From contig NC_135244.1 of the NCBI RefSeq assembly GCF_947623445.1, positions 16,740,860 through 16,804,859 of the forward strand: a stretch of DNA of 64,000 bases. Reading direction: 5' to 3'. Of this stretch, positions 31,456 through 44,088 are shown in pieces. Within the stretch, counting starts at the first letter, position 1; the number at the start of each line of letters is the position of its first letter. The stretch comes from Clavelina lepadiformis (taxonomy: Eukaryota > Chordata > Ascidiacea > Aplousobranchia > Clavelinidae). Under the pieces are notes generated by a model that did not search any database, was not told where the DNA came from, and worked only from the letters and a program-made list of their open reading frames with translations. A program made the position numbers and the translations under genes.

Positions 31456-32701
31456 CTGAAAACATGAGAGAAAGCGTTTTATTTTTATAATTTAGTTACG
31501 CACTATTTTTAAACGTTTTTAAGCTTTAGAAGCCACACGTTAATATGGTCAAAAAAGCAATAACAAAGCAGGAGTTTTGGAATAAGGATCATATTATTAG
31601 CTTTTGGATTGGCCTCAAAGTAGTCACCTTAGTCTAAACTTAGATTAAAGTGTGTGACGTATGAAACTAAAAACTGCATAATCTTTAACTACTGATTCGA
31701 TATTGTAGAGGGTCTTTGCGGATGACGGCGTTTCAAAATTATTGAGGAAATGAATTTAAACCAAATTTGTGATGCAACTAAACTTCCAAAAGCAGGATGA
31801 AAATAACCACATGTAAAGAGGATATTTGTCAACGGAATATATCTTTCAATTGTCAAGCAATAATGCTGATCTGGTTGACGCTTATATAGAAATATTTATT
31901 TGCTATCCTGTTTTCTGATTTTAATACGTGGTTAGCACAATAAAGGGATTTGTTATAGTCAAAACGTATTTATTTTCTGAAATTTGATCAAACCATTAAT
32001 AGTTTAAGTCTTATAAAAGCTCATATTTCCATTCGAGTGGGTATTCAATATCCAAAGAACGTGCCAAAAGCTTTCTGATGATGTGTGTTCAAATGTGTTC
32101 AACTGATGATGTGTGTTGAAATGTGTTCAAATGTGCAGTAAATCCTTTAATGTATTGTTCAAACGAAAGCAAATTACATTTGAACATAATTTCACAAACA
32201 CATCGTTTCGACATTTTAAACATTTACAATTTCCCATCGGTTTCCTGACAGGGACAAATAATGCATAAATAATTCCTAATTATTTCGCGGGTTTTAAGAT
32301 GCTGATGGAAGCGATACGATACCTTCAATCAGTTAATGGTATTATGAAAATCTTCTGTGATGAAAGATGAGATCGTAACCAAAAAGCTTTTCAGTGTGTT
32401 ACGGTACGCAAGATTATCTTGAGTTTATGTATGTTTTACAAAGAGCAGTGATCATAAATGCAAAAATTATACATACAGTAAATTAAGCAAGAATTAAGAA
32501 AGTGAAGAAGTTTTAGCTGTCAAACAAACGTGTTATTTTGACAAAGTTTTTTTCCTGTTTGAACTAATTAGGTGCACATCAACTATTTTCTCATCAAAAC
32601 TGAATTTGTCGAAACAAAATTGTTATCATGCAATTAATGTTCGCCAGATAGAATTAACTTGCAACGTTACTATATATTTTGTTGACGGGTACGATCCCAA
32701 C
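31456..32701. other. non-repetitive stretch upstream of the PAN-EGF-TM gene
   Basis: The missing first exon(s) and promoter should lie here or in the array, but I could not pick a signal-peptide exon with confidence. A 28-bp unit (ctgatgatgtgtgtt-aaatgtgttcaa) is tandemly duplicated near 32077-32132. Confidence 0.5.
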
Positions 32702-32741
32702 TGAATCATCAACTGAAAGTAAACAAACAATTCAGTTAGTC

Positions 32742-32813
32742 TGCGTCGATCAGGAGTCGAACCCGGAACTAGTGCTTGGAAGGCACCAATGCTAACCGTT
32801 ACACCATCGACGC
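32742..32813 (-). tRNA. tRNA-Gly(UCC)
   Basis: Changes: G65A, C63U. Confidence 0.8.
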
Positions 32814-33026
32814 TGTTGCTGTTGTACAAGAATACAATGTTTTCCACTTAGTTATACCTAAATTAAAAAAAAGTTTGCCAATTTATAAATCTGCTTCTAA
32901 TAGTAAAGGTTACACCATCGATGTTGATATTGAAATGCAGAATTACCATGTATAGAAGGTACACACAATACAATGCATCTTTCTTGTTATACATCAACTT
33001 CAATTAAAAAAACAATTCAGTTAATC

Positions 33027-33098
33027 GGCGTCGACCGGGAGTCGAATCCGGAACTAGTGCTTGGAAGGCACCAATGCTAACCGTTACACTATCGACGC
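33027..33098 (-). tRNA. tRNA-Gly(UCC)
   Basis: Changes: G53A, G9A; discriminator C. Confidence 0.65.
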
Positions 33099-33309
33099 TG
33101 TTGCTGTTGTACAAGAATACAATTATTTCCACTTAGATATACCTAAATTAAAAAAAATATGCTAATATAGAATTCTGCTTCTAATAGTAAAGGTTACACC
33201 ATCGATGTTGATGTTGAAGTGCAGAATTATCATGTATAGAATGTAAACAGAATTCTATGCATTTTTCTTGTCATACATCAACTGCAAGTAAAAAACAATT
33301 CAGTTAATC

Positions 33310-33381
33310 TTCGTCGACCGGGAGTCGAACCCGGAACTAGTGCTTGGAAGGCACCAATGCTAACCGTTACACCATCGACGC
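33310..33381 (-). tRNA. tRNA-Gly(UCC)
   Basis: Change: C72A, terminal acceptor pair lost. Confidence 0.82.
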
Positions 33382-33596
33382 TGTTGCTAAAGTGAAACAG
33401 AACAATGTTTTGGTCTTAGGTAAACGTCAAATAAAAGATAATTGCGCAAATCTATACATCTGCTTCTAATGCTAAATGTCACACCTTCTACGCTGATGTT
33501 GAAATGCTTGTATACAATGCATGGGTTTTATACCAAATACAATGTATTCTTCCTACTTATGCATCAACTGAAAGTAAACAAACAATTCAGTTAGTC

Positions 33597-33668
33597 TGCG
33601 TCGACCGGGAGTCGAACCCGGAACTTGTGCTTGGAAGGCACCAATGCTAACCGTTACACCATCGACGC
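33597..33668 (-). tRNA. tRNA-Gly(UCC)
   Basis: Change: U43A. Confidence 0.88.
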
Positions 33669-33885
33669 TGTTGCTGTTGTACAAGAATACAATGTTTTCC
33701 ACTTATATAACTTATACCTGAAATAAAAGAAGTATGCTAATCTATAAATCTGCTTCTAATAGTAAAGGTTACACCATCGATGTTGATGTTGAAATGCAGA
33801 TTTATCATGCATAGAATGTACACTTAATACAATGCATCTTTCTTGTTGTACATCAACTACAAGAAAACAAAGAATTCAATTAGTC

Positions 33886-33957
33886 TGCGTCGACCGGGAG
33901 TCGAACCCGGAACTAGTGCTTGGAAGGCACCAATGCTAACCGTTACACCATCGACGC
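33886..33957 (-). tRNA. tRNA-Gly(UCC)
   Basis: Exact consensus. Confidence 0.95.
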
Positions 33958-34163
33958 TGTTGCTGTTTTACAAGAATACAATGTATTTCACTTAGATATA
34001 CCTCAGATAAAAAAAGTATGCTAATCTATAAATCTGCTTTTAATAGTAAACGTTAAACCATCGATATTGCAAAGCAGAATTACTATGTATAGAATGTACA
34101 CAGAATGCAATGCATTCTTCTTGTTATTCATCACCTGAAAGTAAACAAAGAATTCAATTAGTC

Positions 34164-34235
34164 TGCGTCGACCAGGAGTCGAACCCGGAACTAGTGCTTG
34201 GAAGGCACCAATGCTAACCGTCACACCATCGACGC
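34164..34235 (-). tRNA. tRNA-Gly(UCC)
   Basis: Changes: C63U, A14G. Confidence 0.75.
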
Positions 34236-34448
34236 TGTTGCTGTTGTACAAGAATACAATGTTTTCCACTTAGTTATACCTCAATTAAAAAAAAGTTTGC
34301 CAATCTATAAATCTGCTTCTAATAGTAAATATTATACCATCAATGTTGATGTTTAAATGCAGAATTACCATTTATGGAATGTACACAGAATACAAAGCAA
34401 TCTTCTTGTTATACATCAATCGATAGTAAAAAAAGAATTCAGTTAATC

Positions 34449-34520
34449 TGCGTCGACCGGGAGTCAAACCCGGAATTAGTGCTTGGAATGCACCAATGCT
34501 AACCGTTACACCATCGACGC
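34449..34520 (-). tRNA. tRNA-Gly(UCC)
   Basis: Changes: C56U, C32A, one variable-loop base. Confidence 0.65.
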
Positions 34521-34734
34521 TGTTGCTGAAGTAAAAAAGAAAAATGTTTTCCTCTTAGGTAAACGTCAACTAAAACTAATTGCACAATCCTATACATTTG
34601 CTTGTAATGCAAAATGTCACACCATCTACGCTGATGTTGAAATGCTGGCATACAATGCATGGGTTTTGTACCGAATGCAATGTATTCTTCTTTGTTATAC
34701 ATCAACTGAATGTAAACAAAGAATTGAGTTAGTC

Positions 34735-34806
34735 TTCGTCGACCTGGAGTCGAACACGGAAGTAGTGCTTGGAAGGCACCAATTCTAACCGTTACACAAT
34801 CGACGC
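34735..34806 (-). tRNA. tRNA-Gly(UCC), likely defective
   Basis: Changes: C72A, C63A, G52U, C23A, G9U, one variable-loop base. Confidence 0.5.
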
Positions 34807-35012
34807 TGTTGCTGTTGTACAAGAATACAATGTTTTCCACTTAAATATACCTCAAATAAATAAAGTATGCTAATCTATAAATCTGCTTCTAATAGTAAAC
34901 GTTACACCATCGATATTGCATTGCAGAATTACTATGTATAGAATGTACACAGAATGCAATGCATTCTTCTTGTCATTCATCACCTGAAAGTAAACAAAGA
35001 ACTCAATTAGTC

Positions 35013-35084
35013 TGCGTCGACCGGGAGTCGAACCCGGAACTAGTGCTCGGAAGGCACCAATGCTAACCGTTACACAATCGACGC
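35013..35084 (-). tRNA. tRNA-Gly(UCC)
   Basis: Changes: A37G, G9U. Confidence 0.8.
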
Positions 35085-35290
35085 TGTTGCTGTTTTACAA
35101 GAATACAATGTATTTCACTTAGATATAACTCAAATAAAAAAAGTATGCTAATCTATAAATCTGCTTCTAATAGTAAACGTTACACCATCGATATTGCAGT
35201 GCAGAATTACTATGTATAGAATGTACACAGAATGCAATGCATTCTTCTTGTTATTCATGACCTGAACGTAAACAAAGAATTCAATTAGTC

Positions 35291-35362
35291 TGCGTCGACC
35301 GGGAGTCGAACCCGAAACTAGTGCTTGGAAGGCACCAATGCTAACTGTTACACCATAGACGC
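35291..35362 (-). tRNA. tRNA-Gly(UCC), likely defective
   Basis: Changes: C49U, G18A, G6U. Confidence 0.6.
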
Positions 35363-35579
35363 TGTTGCTGTTGTACACGAATACAATGTTTTCCACTTAT
35401 ATAACTTATACCTCAAATAAAAGAAGTATGCTAATCTATAAATCTGCATCTAATAGTAAAGGTTACACCATCGATGTTGATGTTGAAGTGCTGAATTATC
35501 ATGTATAGAATGTAAACAGATTACAATGCATCTTTCTTGTTATACATCAACTGCAAGAAAACAAACAATTCAATTAGTC

Positions 35580-35651
35580 TGTGTCGACCGGGAGTCGAAC
35601 CCGGAACTAGTGCTTGGAAGGCACCAATGCTAACCATTACAACATAGACGC
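35580..35651 (-). tRNA. tRNA-Gly(UCC), likely defective
   Basis: Changes: G71A, C16U, G10U, G6U. Confidence 0.6.
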
Positions 35652-35865
35652 TGTTGCTGTTGTACAAGAATACAATGTTTTCCATTTAGATATACCTCAA
35701 TAAAAAAAAGTATACTAATGTATATAAATCTGCTTCTAATAGTAAAGGTTACACCATCGATGTTGATGTTGAAGTGCAGAATTATCATGTATAGAATGTA
35801 AACAGATTACAATGCATCTTTCTTGTTATACATCAACTGCAAGTAAACAAATATTTCAGTTAATC

Positions 35866-35937
35866 TGCTTCGACCTGGAGTCGAACCCGGAACTAGTGCT
35901 TGGAAGGCACCAATGCTAACCATTACAACATAGACGC
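35866..35937 (-). tRNA. tRNA-Gly(UCC), likely defective
   Basis: Changes: C70A, C63A, C16U, G10U, G6U; shares the last three with its left neighbour. Confidence 0.55.
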
Positions 35938-36143
35938 TGTTGCTGTTGTACAAGAATACAATGTTTTCCACTTAAATATACCTCAAAAAAATAAAGTATG
36001 CTAATCTATAAATCTGCTTCTAATAGTAAACGTTACACCATCGATATTGCATTGCAGAATTACTATGTATAGAATGTACACAGAATGCAATGCATTCTTC
36101 TTGTTATTCATCACCTGAAAGTAAACATAGAATTCAATTAGTC

Positions 36144-36215
36144 TGCGTCGACCGGGAATCGAACCCGTAACTAGTGCTTGGAAGGCACCAATGCTAACCG
36201 TTACACCATCGGCGC
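36144..36215 (-). tRNA. tRNA-Gly(UCC)
   Basis: Changes: C59U, C49A, U4C. Confidence 0.7.
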
Positions 36216-36429
36216 TGTTGCTAAAATGAAACAGAACAATGTTTTGGTCTTAGGTAAAAGTCAACTGAAAGTAATTGCACAATTCTATACATCTGCTTCT
36301 AATGCTAAATGTCTCACCTTCTACGCTGATGTTGAAATGCTTGTATACAATGCATGGGTTTTATACCAAATACATTGCATTCTTCTTTGTTATGCATGAA
36401 CTGAAAGTAAACAAACAATTCAGTTAGTC

Positions 36430-36501
36430 TGCGTCCACCGGGAGTCGAACCCGGAACTAGTGCTTGGAAGGCACCAATGCTAACCGTTACACCATCGACG
36501 C
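36430..36501 (-). tRNA. tRNA-Gly(UCC)
   Basis: Change: C67G, one acceptor mismatch. Confidence 0.85.
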
Positions 36502-36718
36502 TGTTGCTGTTGTACACGAATACAATGTTTTCCAGTTATATAACTTAAACCTGAAATAAAAGAAGTATGTTAATCTATAAATCTGCATCTAATAGTAAAG
36601 GTTACACCATCGATGTTGATGTTGAAGTGCAGAATTATCATGTATAGAATGTAAACTTAATACAATGCATCTTTCTTGTTATACATCAACTGCAATAAAA
36701 AAAACAATTCAATTAGTC

Positions 36719-36790
36719 TGCGTCGACCGGGAGTCGAACCCGGAACTAGTGCTTGGAAGGCACCAATGCTAACCGTTACACCATCGACGC
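36719..36790 (-). tRNA. tRNA-Gly(UCC)
   Basis: Exact consensus. Confidence 0.95.
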
Positions 36791-37002
36791 TGTTGCTGTT
36801 GTACAAGAATACAATGATTTCCACTTAGATATACCTCAACTAAAAAAATTATGCTAATCTATAAATCTGCTTCTAATGGTAAATGTTACACCATCGATGT
36901 TGATGTTGAAATGCAGAATTACCATGTATAGAATGTACACAAAATACAATGCATTCTTCTTGTTATGCGTCAACTGAAAGTAAACAAACAATTCAGTTAG
37001 TC

Positions 37003-37074
37003 TGCATCGACCGGGAGTCGAACCCGGAACTAGTGCTTGGAAGGCCCCAATGCTAACCATTACACCATCTACGC
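37003..37074 (-). tRNA. tRNA-Gly(UCC), likely defective
   Basis: Changes: C70U, U29G, C16U, C5A. Confidence 0.6.
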
Positions 37075-37288
37075 TGTTGCTAAATTGAAACAGAACAATG
37101 TTTTGCTCTTAGGTAAACGTCAACTGAAAGTAATTGCACAATTCTATACATCTGCTTCTAATGCTAAATGTCTCACCTTCTACGCTGATGTTGAAATGCT
37201 TGTATACAATGCATGGGTTTTATACCAACTACAATGTATTCTTCTTTGTTATGCATGAACTGAAAGTAAACAAACAATTCAGTTAGTT

Positions 37289-37360
37289 TGCGTCGACCGA
37301 GAGTCGAACCCGGAACTAGTGCTTGGAAGGCACCAATGCTAACCGTTACACCATCGACGC
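37289..37360 (-). tRNA. tRNA-Gly(UCC)
   Basis: Change: C62U (wobble). Confidence 0.87.
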
Positions 37361-37577
37361 TGTTGCTGTTGTACACGAATACAATGTTTTCGACTTATAT
37401 AACTTATACCTCAAATAAAAGAAGTATGCTCATCTATAAATCTGCATCTAATAGTAAAGGTTACACCATCGATGTTGATGTTGAAGTGCAGAATTATCAT
37501 GTGTAGAATGTACACTTAATACAATGCATCTTTCTTGTTATACATCAACTGCAAGAAAACAAAGAATTCAATTAGCC

Positions 37578-37649
37578 TGCGTCGACCGGGTGTCGAACCA
37601 GGAACTAGTGCTTGGAAGGCACCAATGCTAACCGTTACACCATCGACGC
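37578..37649 (-). tRNA. tRNA-Gly(UCC)
   Basis: Changes: U60A, G51U. Confidence 0.72.
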
Positions 37650-37855
37650 TGTTGCTGTTTTACAAGAATACAATGTATTTCACGTAGATATACCTCAAAT
37701 AAAAAAAGTATGCTAATCTATAAATCTGCTTCTAATAGTAAACGTTACACCATCGATATTGCAGTGCAGAATTACTATGTACAGAATGTAGACAGAATGC
37801 AATGCATTCTTCTTGTTATTCATCACCTGAAAGTAAACAAAGAATTCAATTAGTC

Positions 37856-37927
37856 TGCGTCGACCGGGAGTCGAACCCGTAACTAGTGCTTGGAAGGCAC
37901 CAATGCTAACCGTTACACCATCGACGC
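37856..37927 (-). tRNA. tRNA-Gly(UCC)
   Basis: Class T. Confidence 0.82.
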
Positions 37928-38141
37928 TGTTGCTGTTGTAGAAGAATATAATGTTTTCCACTTAGATATACCTCAATAAAAAAAAGTATACTAATATATA
38001 TAAATCTGCTTCTAATAGTAAAGGTTACACCATCGATGTTGATGTTGAAGTGCAAAATTATCATGTATAGAATGTACACACAATTCAATGTATCTTTCTT
38101 GTTATACATCAACTGCAAGTAAACAAACAATTCAGTTAGTC

Positions 38142-38213
38142 TGCATCGACCGGGAGTCGAACCCGGAACTAGTGCTTGGAAGGCACCAATGCTAACCGTT
38201 AAACCATCGACGC
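38142..38213 (-). tRNA. tRNA-Gly(UCC)
   Basis: Changes: C70U, G12U. Confidence 0.75.
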
Positions 38214-38424
38214 TGTTGCTGTTGTACAAGAATACAATGATTTCCACTTAGATATACCTCAACAAAAAAAATATTCTAATCTATAAATCTGCTTCTAATG
38301 GTAAATTTTACACCATCGATGTTGATGTTGAAATGCAGAATTACCATGTATAGAATGTACACAAAATACAATGCATTCTTCTTGTTATGCATCAACTGAA
38401 AGTAAACAAAGAATTCAGTTAGTC

Positions 38425-38496
38425 TGCGTCGAGCGGGAGTCGAATCCGGAACTAGTGCTTGGAAGGCACCAATGCTAACCGATACACAATCGACGC
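38425..38496 (-). tRNA. tRNA-Gly(UCC), likely defective
   Basis: Class S plus A15U and G9U. Confidence 0.5.
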
Positions 38497-38710
38497 TGTT
38501 GCTAAAGTGAAACAGACCAATGTTTTGCTCTTAGATAAACGTCAACTAAAAGTAATTGCACAATTCTATACATCTGCTTCTAATGCTAAATGTCACACCT
38601 TCTACGCTGATGTTGAAATGCTTGTATACAATGCATGGGTTTTATACCAAATACAATGTATTCTTCTTAGTTATGCATCAACTGAAAGTAAACAAAGAAT
38701 TCAGTTAGTC

Positions 38711-38782
38711 TGCGTCGACCGGGAGTCGAACCCGGAACTAGTGCTTGGAAGGCACCAATGCTAACCGTTACACCATCGACGC
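38711..38782 (-). tRNA. tRNA-Gly(UCC)
   Basis: Exact consensus. Confidence 0.95.
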
Positions 38783-38999
38783 TGTTGCTGTTGTACACGA
38801 ATACAATGTTTTCCACTTATATAACTTATACCTCAAATAAAAGAAGTATGCTAATCTATAAATCTGCTTCTAATAGTAAAGGTTACACCATCGATGCTGA
38901 TGTTGAAGTGCAGAATTATCATTTATAGAATGTACACTTAAAACAATGCATCTTTCTTGTTATACATCAACTGCAAGAAAACAAAGAATTCAATTAGTC

Positions 39000-39071
39000 T
39001 GCGTCGCCCGGGAGTCGAACCCGGAACTAGTGCTTGGAAGGCACCAATGCTAACCGTTACACCATCGACGC
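39000..39071 (-). tRNA. tRNA-Gly(UCC)
   Basis: Change: U66G, one acceptor mismatch. Confidence 0.85.
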
Positions 39072-39277
39072 TGTTGCTGTTTTACAAGAATACAATGTAT
39101 TTTACTTAGATATACCTCAAATAAAAAAAGTATGCTAATCTATAAATCTGCTTCTAATAGTAAACGTTACACCATCGATATTGCAGTGCAGAATTATCAT
39201 GTATAGAATGTACACAGAATGCAATGCATTCTTCTTGTTATTCATCACCTGAAAGTAAACAAAGAATTCAATTAGTC

Positions 39278-39349
39278 TGCGTCGACCGGAAGTCGAACCC
39301 GTAACTAGTGCTTCGAAGGCACCAATGCTAACCGTTACACCATCGACGC
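39278..39349 (-). tRNA. tRNA-Gly-like with anticodon UCG
   Basis: C36G gives anticodon UCG (Arg CGA). Also C61U and C49A. Duplicated at 42672. Confidence 0.6.
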
Positions 39350-39562
39350 TGTTGCTGTTGTACAAGAATACAACGTTTTCCACTTAGATATACCTAAATT
39401 AAAAAAAAGTATGCTAATATAAAATTCTGCTTCTAATAGTAAAGGTTACACCATCGATGTTGATGTTGAAGTGCAACATTATCATGTATAGAATGTAGAC
39501 AGAATTCTATGCATTTTTCTTGTCATACATCAACTGAAAGTAAACAAAGAATTCAGTTAGTC

Positions 39563-39634
39563 TGCGTCGACCGGGAATCGAACCCGGAACTAGTGCTTGG
39601 AAGGCACCAATGCTAACCGTTACACCATCGACGC
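39563..39634 (-). tRNA. tRNA-Gly(UCC)
   Basis: Change: C59U, neutral for the B box. Confidence 0.93.
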
Positions 39635-39846
39635 TGTTGCTGTTGAACAAGAATACAATGATTTCCACTTAGATATACCTCAACTAAAAAAAATATTCTA
39701 ATCTATAAAACTGCTTCTAATGGTAAATGTTACACCATCGATGTTGATGTTGAAATGCAGAATTACCATGTATAGAATGTACACAAAATACAATGCATTC
39801 TTCTTGTTATGCATCAACTGAAAGTAAACAAAGAATTCAGTTAGTC

Positions 39847-39918
39847 TGCGTCGAGCGGGAGTCGAATCCGGAACTAGTGCTTGGAAGGCACCAATGCTAA
39901 CCGTTACACCATCGACGC
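39847..39918 (-). tRNA. tRNA-Gly(UCC), likely defective
   Basis: Class S. Confidence 0.6.
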
Positions 39919-40132
39919 TGTTGCTAAATTGAAACAGAACAATGTTTTGCTCTTAGGTAAACGTCAACTGAAAGTAATTGCACAATTCTATACATCTGCT
40001 TCTAATGCTAAATGTCTCACCTTCTACGCTGATGTTGAAATGTTTGTATAAAAGGCATGGGTTTTATACCGAATACAATGTATTCTTCTTTGTTATGGAT
40101 GAACTGAAAGTAAACAAACAATTCAGTTAGTC

Positions 40133-40204
40133 TGCGTCGACCGGGAGTCGAACCCGGAACTAGTGCTTGGAAGGCACCAATTCTAACCGTTACACCATCG
40201 ACGC
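40133..40204 (-). tRNA. tRNA-Gly(UCC)
   Basis: Change: C23A, one D-stem mismatch. Confidence 0.82.
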
Positions 40205-40410
40205 TGTTGCTGTTTTACAAGAATACAATGTATTTTACTTAGATATACCTCAAATAAAAAAAGTATGCTAATCTATAAATCTGCTTCTAATAGTAAACGT
40301 TACACCATCGATATTGCAGTGCAGAATTATCATGTATAGAATGTACACAGAATGCAATGTATTCTTCTTGTTATTCATCACCTGAAAGTAAACAAAGAAT
40401 TCAATTAGTC

Positions 40411-40482
40411 TGCTTCGACCGGGAGTCGAACCCGGAACTAGTGCTTGGAAGGCACCAATATTAACCGTTACACAATCGACGC
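40411..40482 (-). tRNA. tRNA-Gly(UCC)
   Basis: Changes: C70A, C23U, G22A, G9U; related to class D without C49A. Confidence 0.68.
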
Positions 40483-40695
40483 TGTTGCTGTTGTACAAGA
40501 ATACAACGTTTTCCACTTAGATATACCTAAATTAAAAAAAAGTATGCTAATATAGAATTCTGCTTCTAATAGTAAAGGTTACACCATCGATGTTGATGTT
40601 GAAGTGCAAAATTATCATGTATAGAATGTAGACAGAATTCTATGCATTTTTCTTGTCATAAATCAACTGAAAGTAAACAAACAATTCAGTTAGTC

Positions 40696-40767
40696 TGCGT
40701 CGACCGGGAGTCGAACCCGGAACTAGTGCTTGGAAGGCACCAATGCCAACCATTACACCATCGACGC
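40696..40767 (-). tRNA. tRNA-Gly(UCC)
   Basis: Class E. Confidence 0.85.
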
Positions 40768-40972
40768 TGTTGCTGTTTTACAAGAATACAATGTATTTTA
40801 CTTAGATATACCTCAAATAAAAAAGTATGCTAATCTATAAATCTGCTTCTAATACTAAACGTTACACCATCGATATTGCAGTGCAGAATTATCATGTATA
40901 GAATGTACACAGAATGCAATGCATTCTTCTTGTTATTCATCACCTGAAAGTAAACAAAGAATTCAATTAGTC

Positions 40973-41044
40973 TGCGTCGACCGGGAGTCGAACCCGTAAC
41001 TAGTGCATGGAAGGCACCAATGCTAACCGTTACACCATCGACGC
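40973..41044 (-). tRNA. tRNA-Gly(UCC)
   Basis: Class T plus A38U. Confidence 0.75.
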
Positions 41045-41257
41045 TGTTGCTGTTGTGCAAGAATACAACGTTTTCCACTTAGATATACCTAAATTAAAAA
41101 AAAGTATGCTAATATAGAATTCTGCTTCTAATAGTAAAGGTTACACCATCGATGTTGATGTTGAAGTGCAAAATTATCATGTATAGAATGTAGACAGAAT
41201 TCTATGCATTTTTCTTGTCATACATCAACCGAAAGTAAACAAACAATTCAGTTAGTC

Positions 41258-41329
41258 TGATGCGACCGGGAGTCGAACCCGGAACTAGTGCTTGGAAGGC
41301 ACCAATGCTAACCGTTACACCATCGACGC
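41258..41329 (-). tRNA. tRNA-Gly(UCC), likely defective
   Basis: Class A: three adjacent acceptor pairs lost, the rest consensus. Confidence 0.65.
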
Positions 41330-41541
41330 TGTTGCTGTTGTACAAGAATACAATGATTTCCACATAGATATACCTCAACTAAAAAAAATATTCTAATCTA
41401 TAAATCTGCTTCTAATGGTAAATGTTACACCATCGATGTTGATGTTGAAATGCAGAATTACCATGTATAGAATGTACACAAAATACAATGCATTCTTCTT
41501 GTTATGCATCAACTGAAAGTAAACAAAGAATTCAGTTAGTC

Positions 41542-41613
41542 TGCGTCCACCGGGAGTCGAATCCGGTACTAGTGCTTGGAAGGCACCAATGCTAACCGTT
41601 ACACCATCGACGC
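41542..41613 (-). tRNA. tRNA-Gly(UCC)
   Basis: Changes: C67G, G53A, U48A. Confidence 0.62.
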
Positions 41614-41827
41614 TGTTGCTAAAGTGAAACAGAACAATGTTTTGGTCTTAGATAAACGTCAACTAAAAGTAATTGCACAATTCTATACATCTGCTTCTAA
41701 TGCTAAATGTCACACCTTCTACGCTGATGTTGAAATGCTTGTATACAATGCATGGGTTTTATACCAAATACAATGTTTTCTTCTTAGTTATGCATCAACT
41801 GAAAGTAAACAAATAATTCAGTTAGTC

Positions 41828-41899
41828 TGCGTCGACCGGGAGTCGAACCCGGAACTAGTGCTTGGAAGGCACCAATGCTAACCGTTACACCATCGACGC
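41828..41899 (-). tRNA. tRNA-Gly(UCC)
   Basis: Exact consensus. Confidence 0.95.
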
Positions 41900-42116
41900 T
41901 GTTGCTGTTGTACACGAATACAATGTTTTCCATTTATATAACTTATACCTCAAATAAAAGAAGTATGCTAATCTATAAATCTGCTTCTAATAGTAAAGGT
42001 TACACCATCGATGCTGATGTTGAAGTGCAGGATTATCATTTTTAGAATGTACACTTAATACAATGCATCTTTCTTGTTACGCATCAACTGCAAGAAAACA
42101 AAGAATTCAATTAGTC

Positions 42117-42188
42117 TGCGTCGACCGGGAGTCGAACCCGGAACTAGTGCTTGGAAGGCACCAATGCTAACCGTTACACCATCGACGT
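42117..42188 (-). tRNA. tRNA-Gly(UCC)
   Basis: Change: G1A, terminal pair lost. Confidence 0.85.
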
Positions 42189-42393
42189 TGTTGCTGTTTT
42201 ACAAGAATACAATGTATTTTAATTAGATATACCTCAAATAAAAAAAGTATGCTAATCTATAAATCTGCTTCTAATAGTAAACGTTACACCATCGATATTG
42301 CAGTGCAGAATTATCATGTATAGAATGTACACAGAATGCAATGCATTCTTCTTGTTATTCTCACCTGAAAGTAAACAAAGAATTCAATTAGTC

Positions 42394-42465
42394 TGCGTCG
42401 ACCGGGAGTCGAACCCGTAACTAGTGCTTAGAAGGCACCAATGCTAACCGTTACACCATCGACGC
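42394..42465 (-). tRNA. tRNA-Gly-like with anticodon UCU
   Basis: C36U gives anticodon UCU (Arg AGA); also C49A. Otherwise consensus. Confidence 0.65.
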
Positions 42466-42671
42466 TGTTGCTGTTGTACAAGAATACAATGTATTTTACT
42501 TAGATATACCTCAAATAAAAAAAGTATGCTAATCTATAAATCTGCTTCTAATAGTAAACGTTACACCATCGATATTGCAGTGCAGAATTATCATGTATAG
42601 AATGTACACAGAATGCAATGCATTCTTCTTGTTATTCATCACCTGAAAGTAAACAAAGAATTCAATTAGTC

Positions 42672-42743
42672 TGCGTCGACCGGAAGTCGAACCCGTAACT
42701 AGTGCTTCGAAGGCACCAATGCTAACCGTTACACCATCGACGC
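42672..42743 (-). tRNA. tRNA-Gly-like with anticodon UCG
   Basis: Same variant as 39278 (C36G, C61U, C49A). Confidence 0.6.
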
Positions 42744-42956
42744 TGTTGCTGTTGTACAAGAATACAACGTTTTCCACTTAGATATACCTAAATTAAAAAA
42801 AAGTATGCTAATATAAAATTCTGCTTCTAATAGTAAAGGTTACACCATCGATGTTGATGTTGAAGTGCAACATTATCATGTATAGAATGTAGACAGAATT
42901 CTATGCATTTTTCTTGTCATACATCAACTGAAAGTAAACAAAGAATTCAGTTAGTC

Positions 42957-43028
42957 TGCGTCGACCGGGAGTCGAACCCGGAACTAGTGCTTGGAAGGCA
43001 CCAATGCTAACCGTTACACCATCGACGC
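42957..43028 (-). tRNA. tRNA-Gly(UCC)
   Basis: Exact consensus. Confidence 0.95.
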
Positions 43029-43239
43029 TGTTGCTGTTGAACAAGAATACAATGATTTCCACTTAGATATACCTCAACAAAAAAAATATTCTAATCTATA
43101 AAACTGCTTCTAATGGTAAATGTTACACCATCGATGTTGATGTTGAAATGCAGAATTACCATGTATAGAATGTACACAAAATACAATGCATTCTTCTTGT
43201 TATGCATCAACTGAAAGTAAACAAAGAATTCAGTTAGTC

Positions 43240-43311
43240 TGCGTCGAGCGGGAGTCGAATCCGGAACTAGTGCTTGGAAGGCACCAATGCTAACCGTTAC
43301 ACCATCGACGC
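43240..43311 (-). tRNA. tRNA-Gly(UCC), likely defective
   Basis: Class S. Confidence 0.6.
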
Positions 43312-43525
43312 TGTTGCTAAATTGAAACAGAACAATGTTTTGCTCTTAGGTAAACGTCAACTGAAAGTAATTGCACAATTCTATACATCTGCTTCTAATG
43401 CTAAATGTCTCACCTTCTACGCTGATGTTGAAATGTTTGTATAAAAGGCATGGGTTTTATACCGAATACAATGTATTCTTCTTTGTTATGGATGAACTGA
43501 AAGTAAACAAACAATTCAGTTAGTC

Positions 43526-43597
43526 TGCGTCGACCGGGAGTCGAACCCGGAACTAGTGCTTGGAAGGCACCAATTCTAACCGTTACACCATCGACGC
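43526..43597 (-). tRNA. tRNA-Gly(UCC)
   Basis: Change: C23A. Confidence 0.82.
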
Positions 43598-43803
43598 TGT
43601 TGCTGTTTTACAAGAATACAATGTATTTTACTTAGATATACCTCAAATAAAAAAAGTATGCTAATCTATAAATCTGCTTCTAATAGTAAACGTTACACCA
43701 TCGATATTGCAGTGCAGAATTATCATGTATAGAATGTACACAGAATGCAATGTATTCTTCTTGTTATTCATCACCTGAAAGTAAACAAAGAATTCAATTA
43801 GTC

Positions 43804-43875
43804 TGCGTCAACCGGGAGTCGAACCCGTAACTAGTGCTTGGAAGGCACCAATATTAACCGTTACACAATCGACGC
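43804..43875 (-). tRNA. tRNA-Gly(UCC)
   Basis: Class D plus C67U. Confidence 0.65.
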
Positions 43876-44088
43876 TGTTGCTGTTGTACAAGAAAACAAC
43901 GTTTTCCACTTAGATATACCTAAATTAAAAAAAAGTATGCTAATATAGAATTCTGCTTCTAATAGTAAAGGTTACACCATCGATGTTGATGTTGAAGTGC
44001 AAAATTATCATGTATAGAATGTAGACAGAATTCTATGCATTTTTCTTGTCATAAATCAACTGAAAGTAAACAAACAATTCAGTTAGTC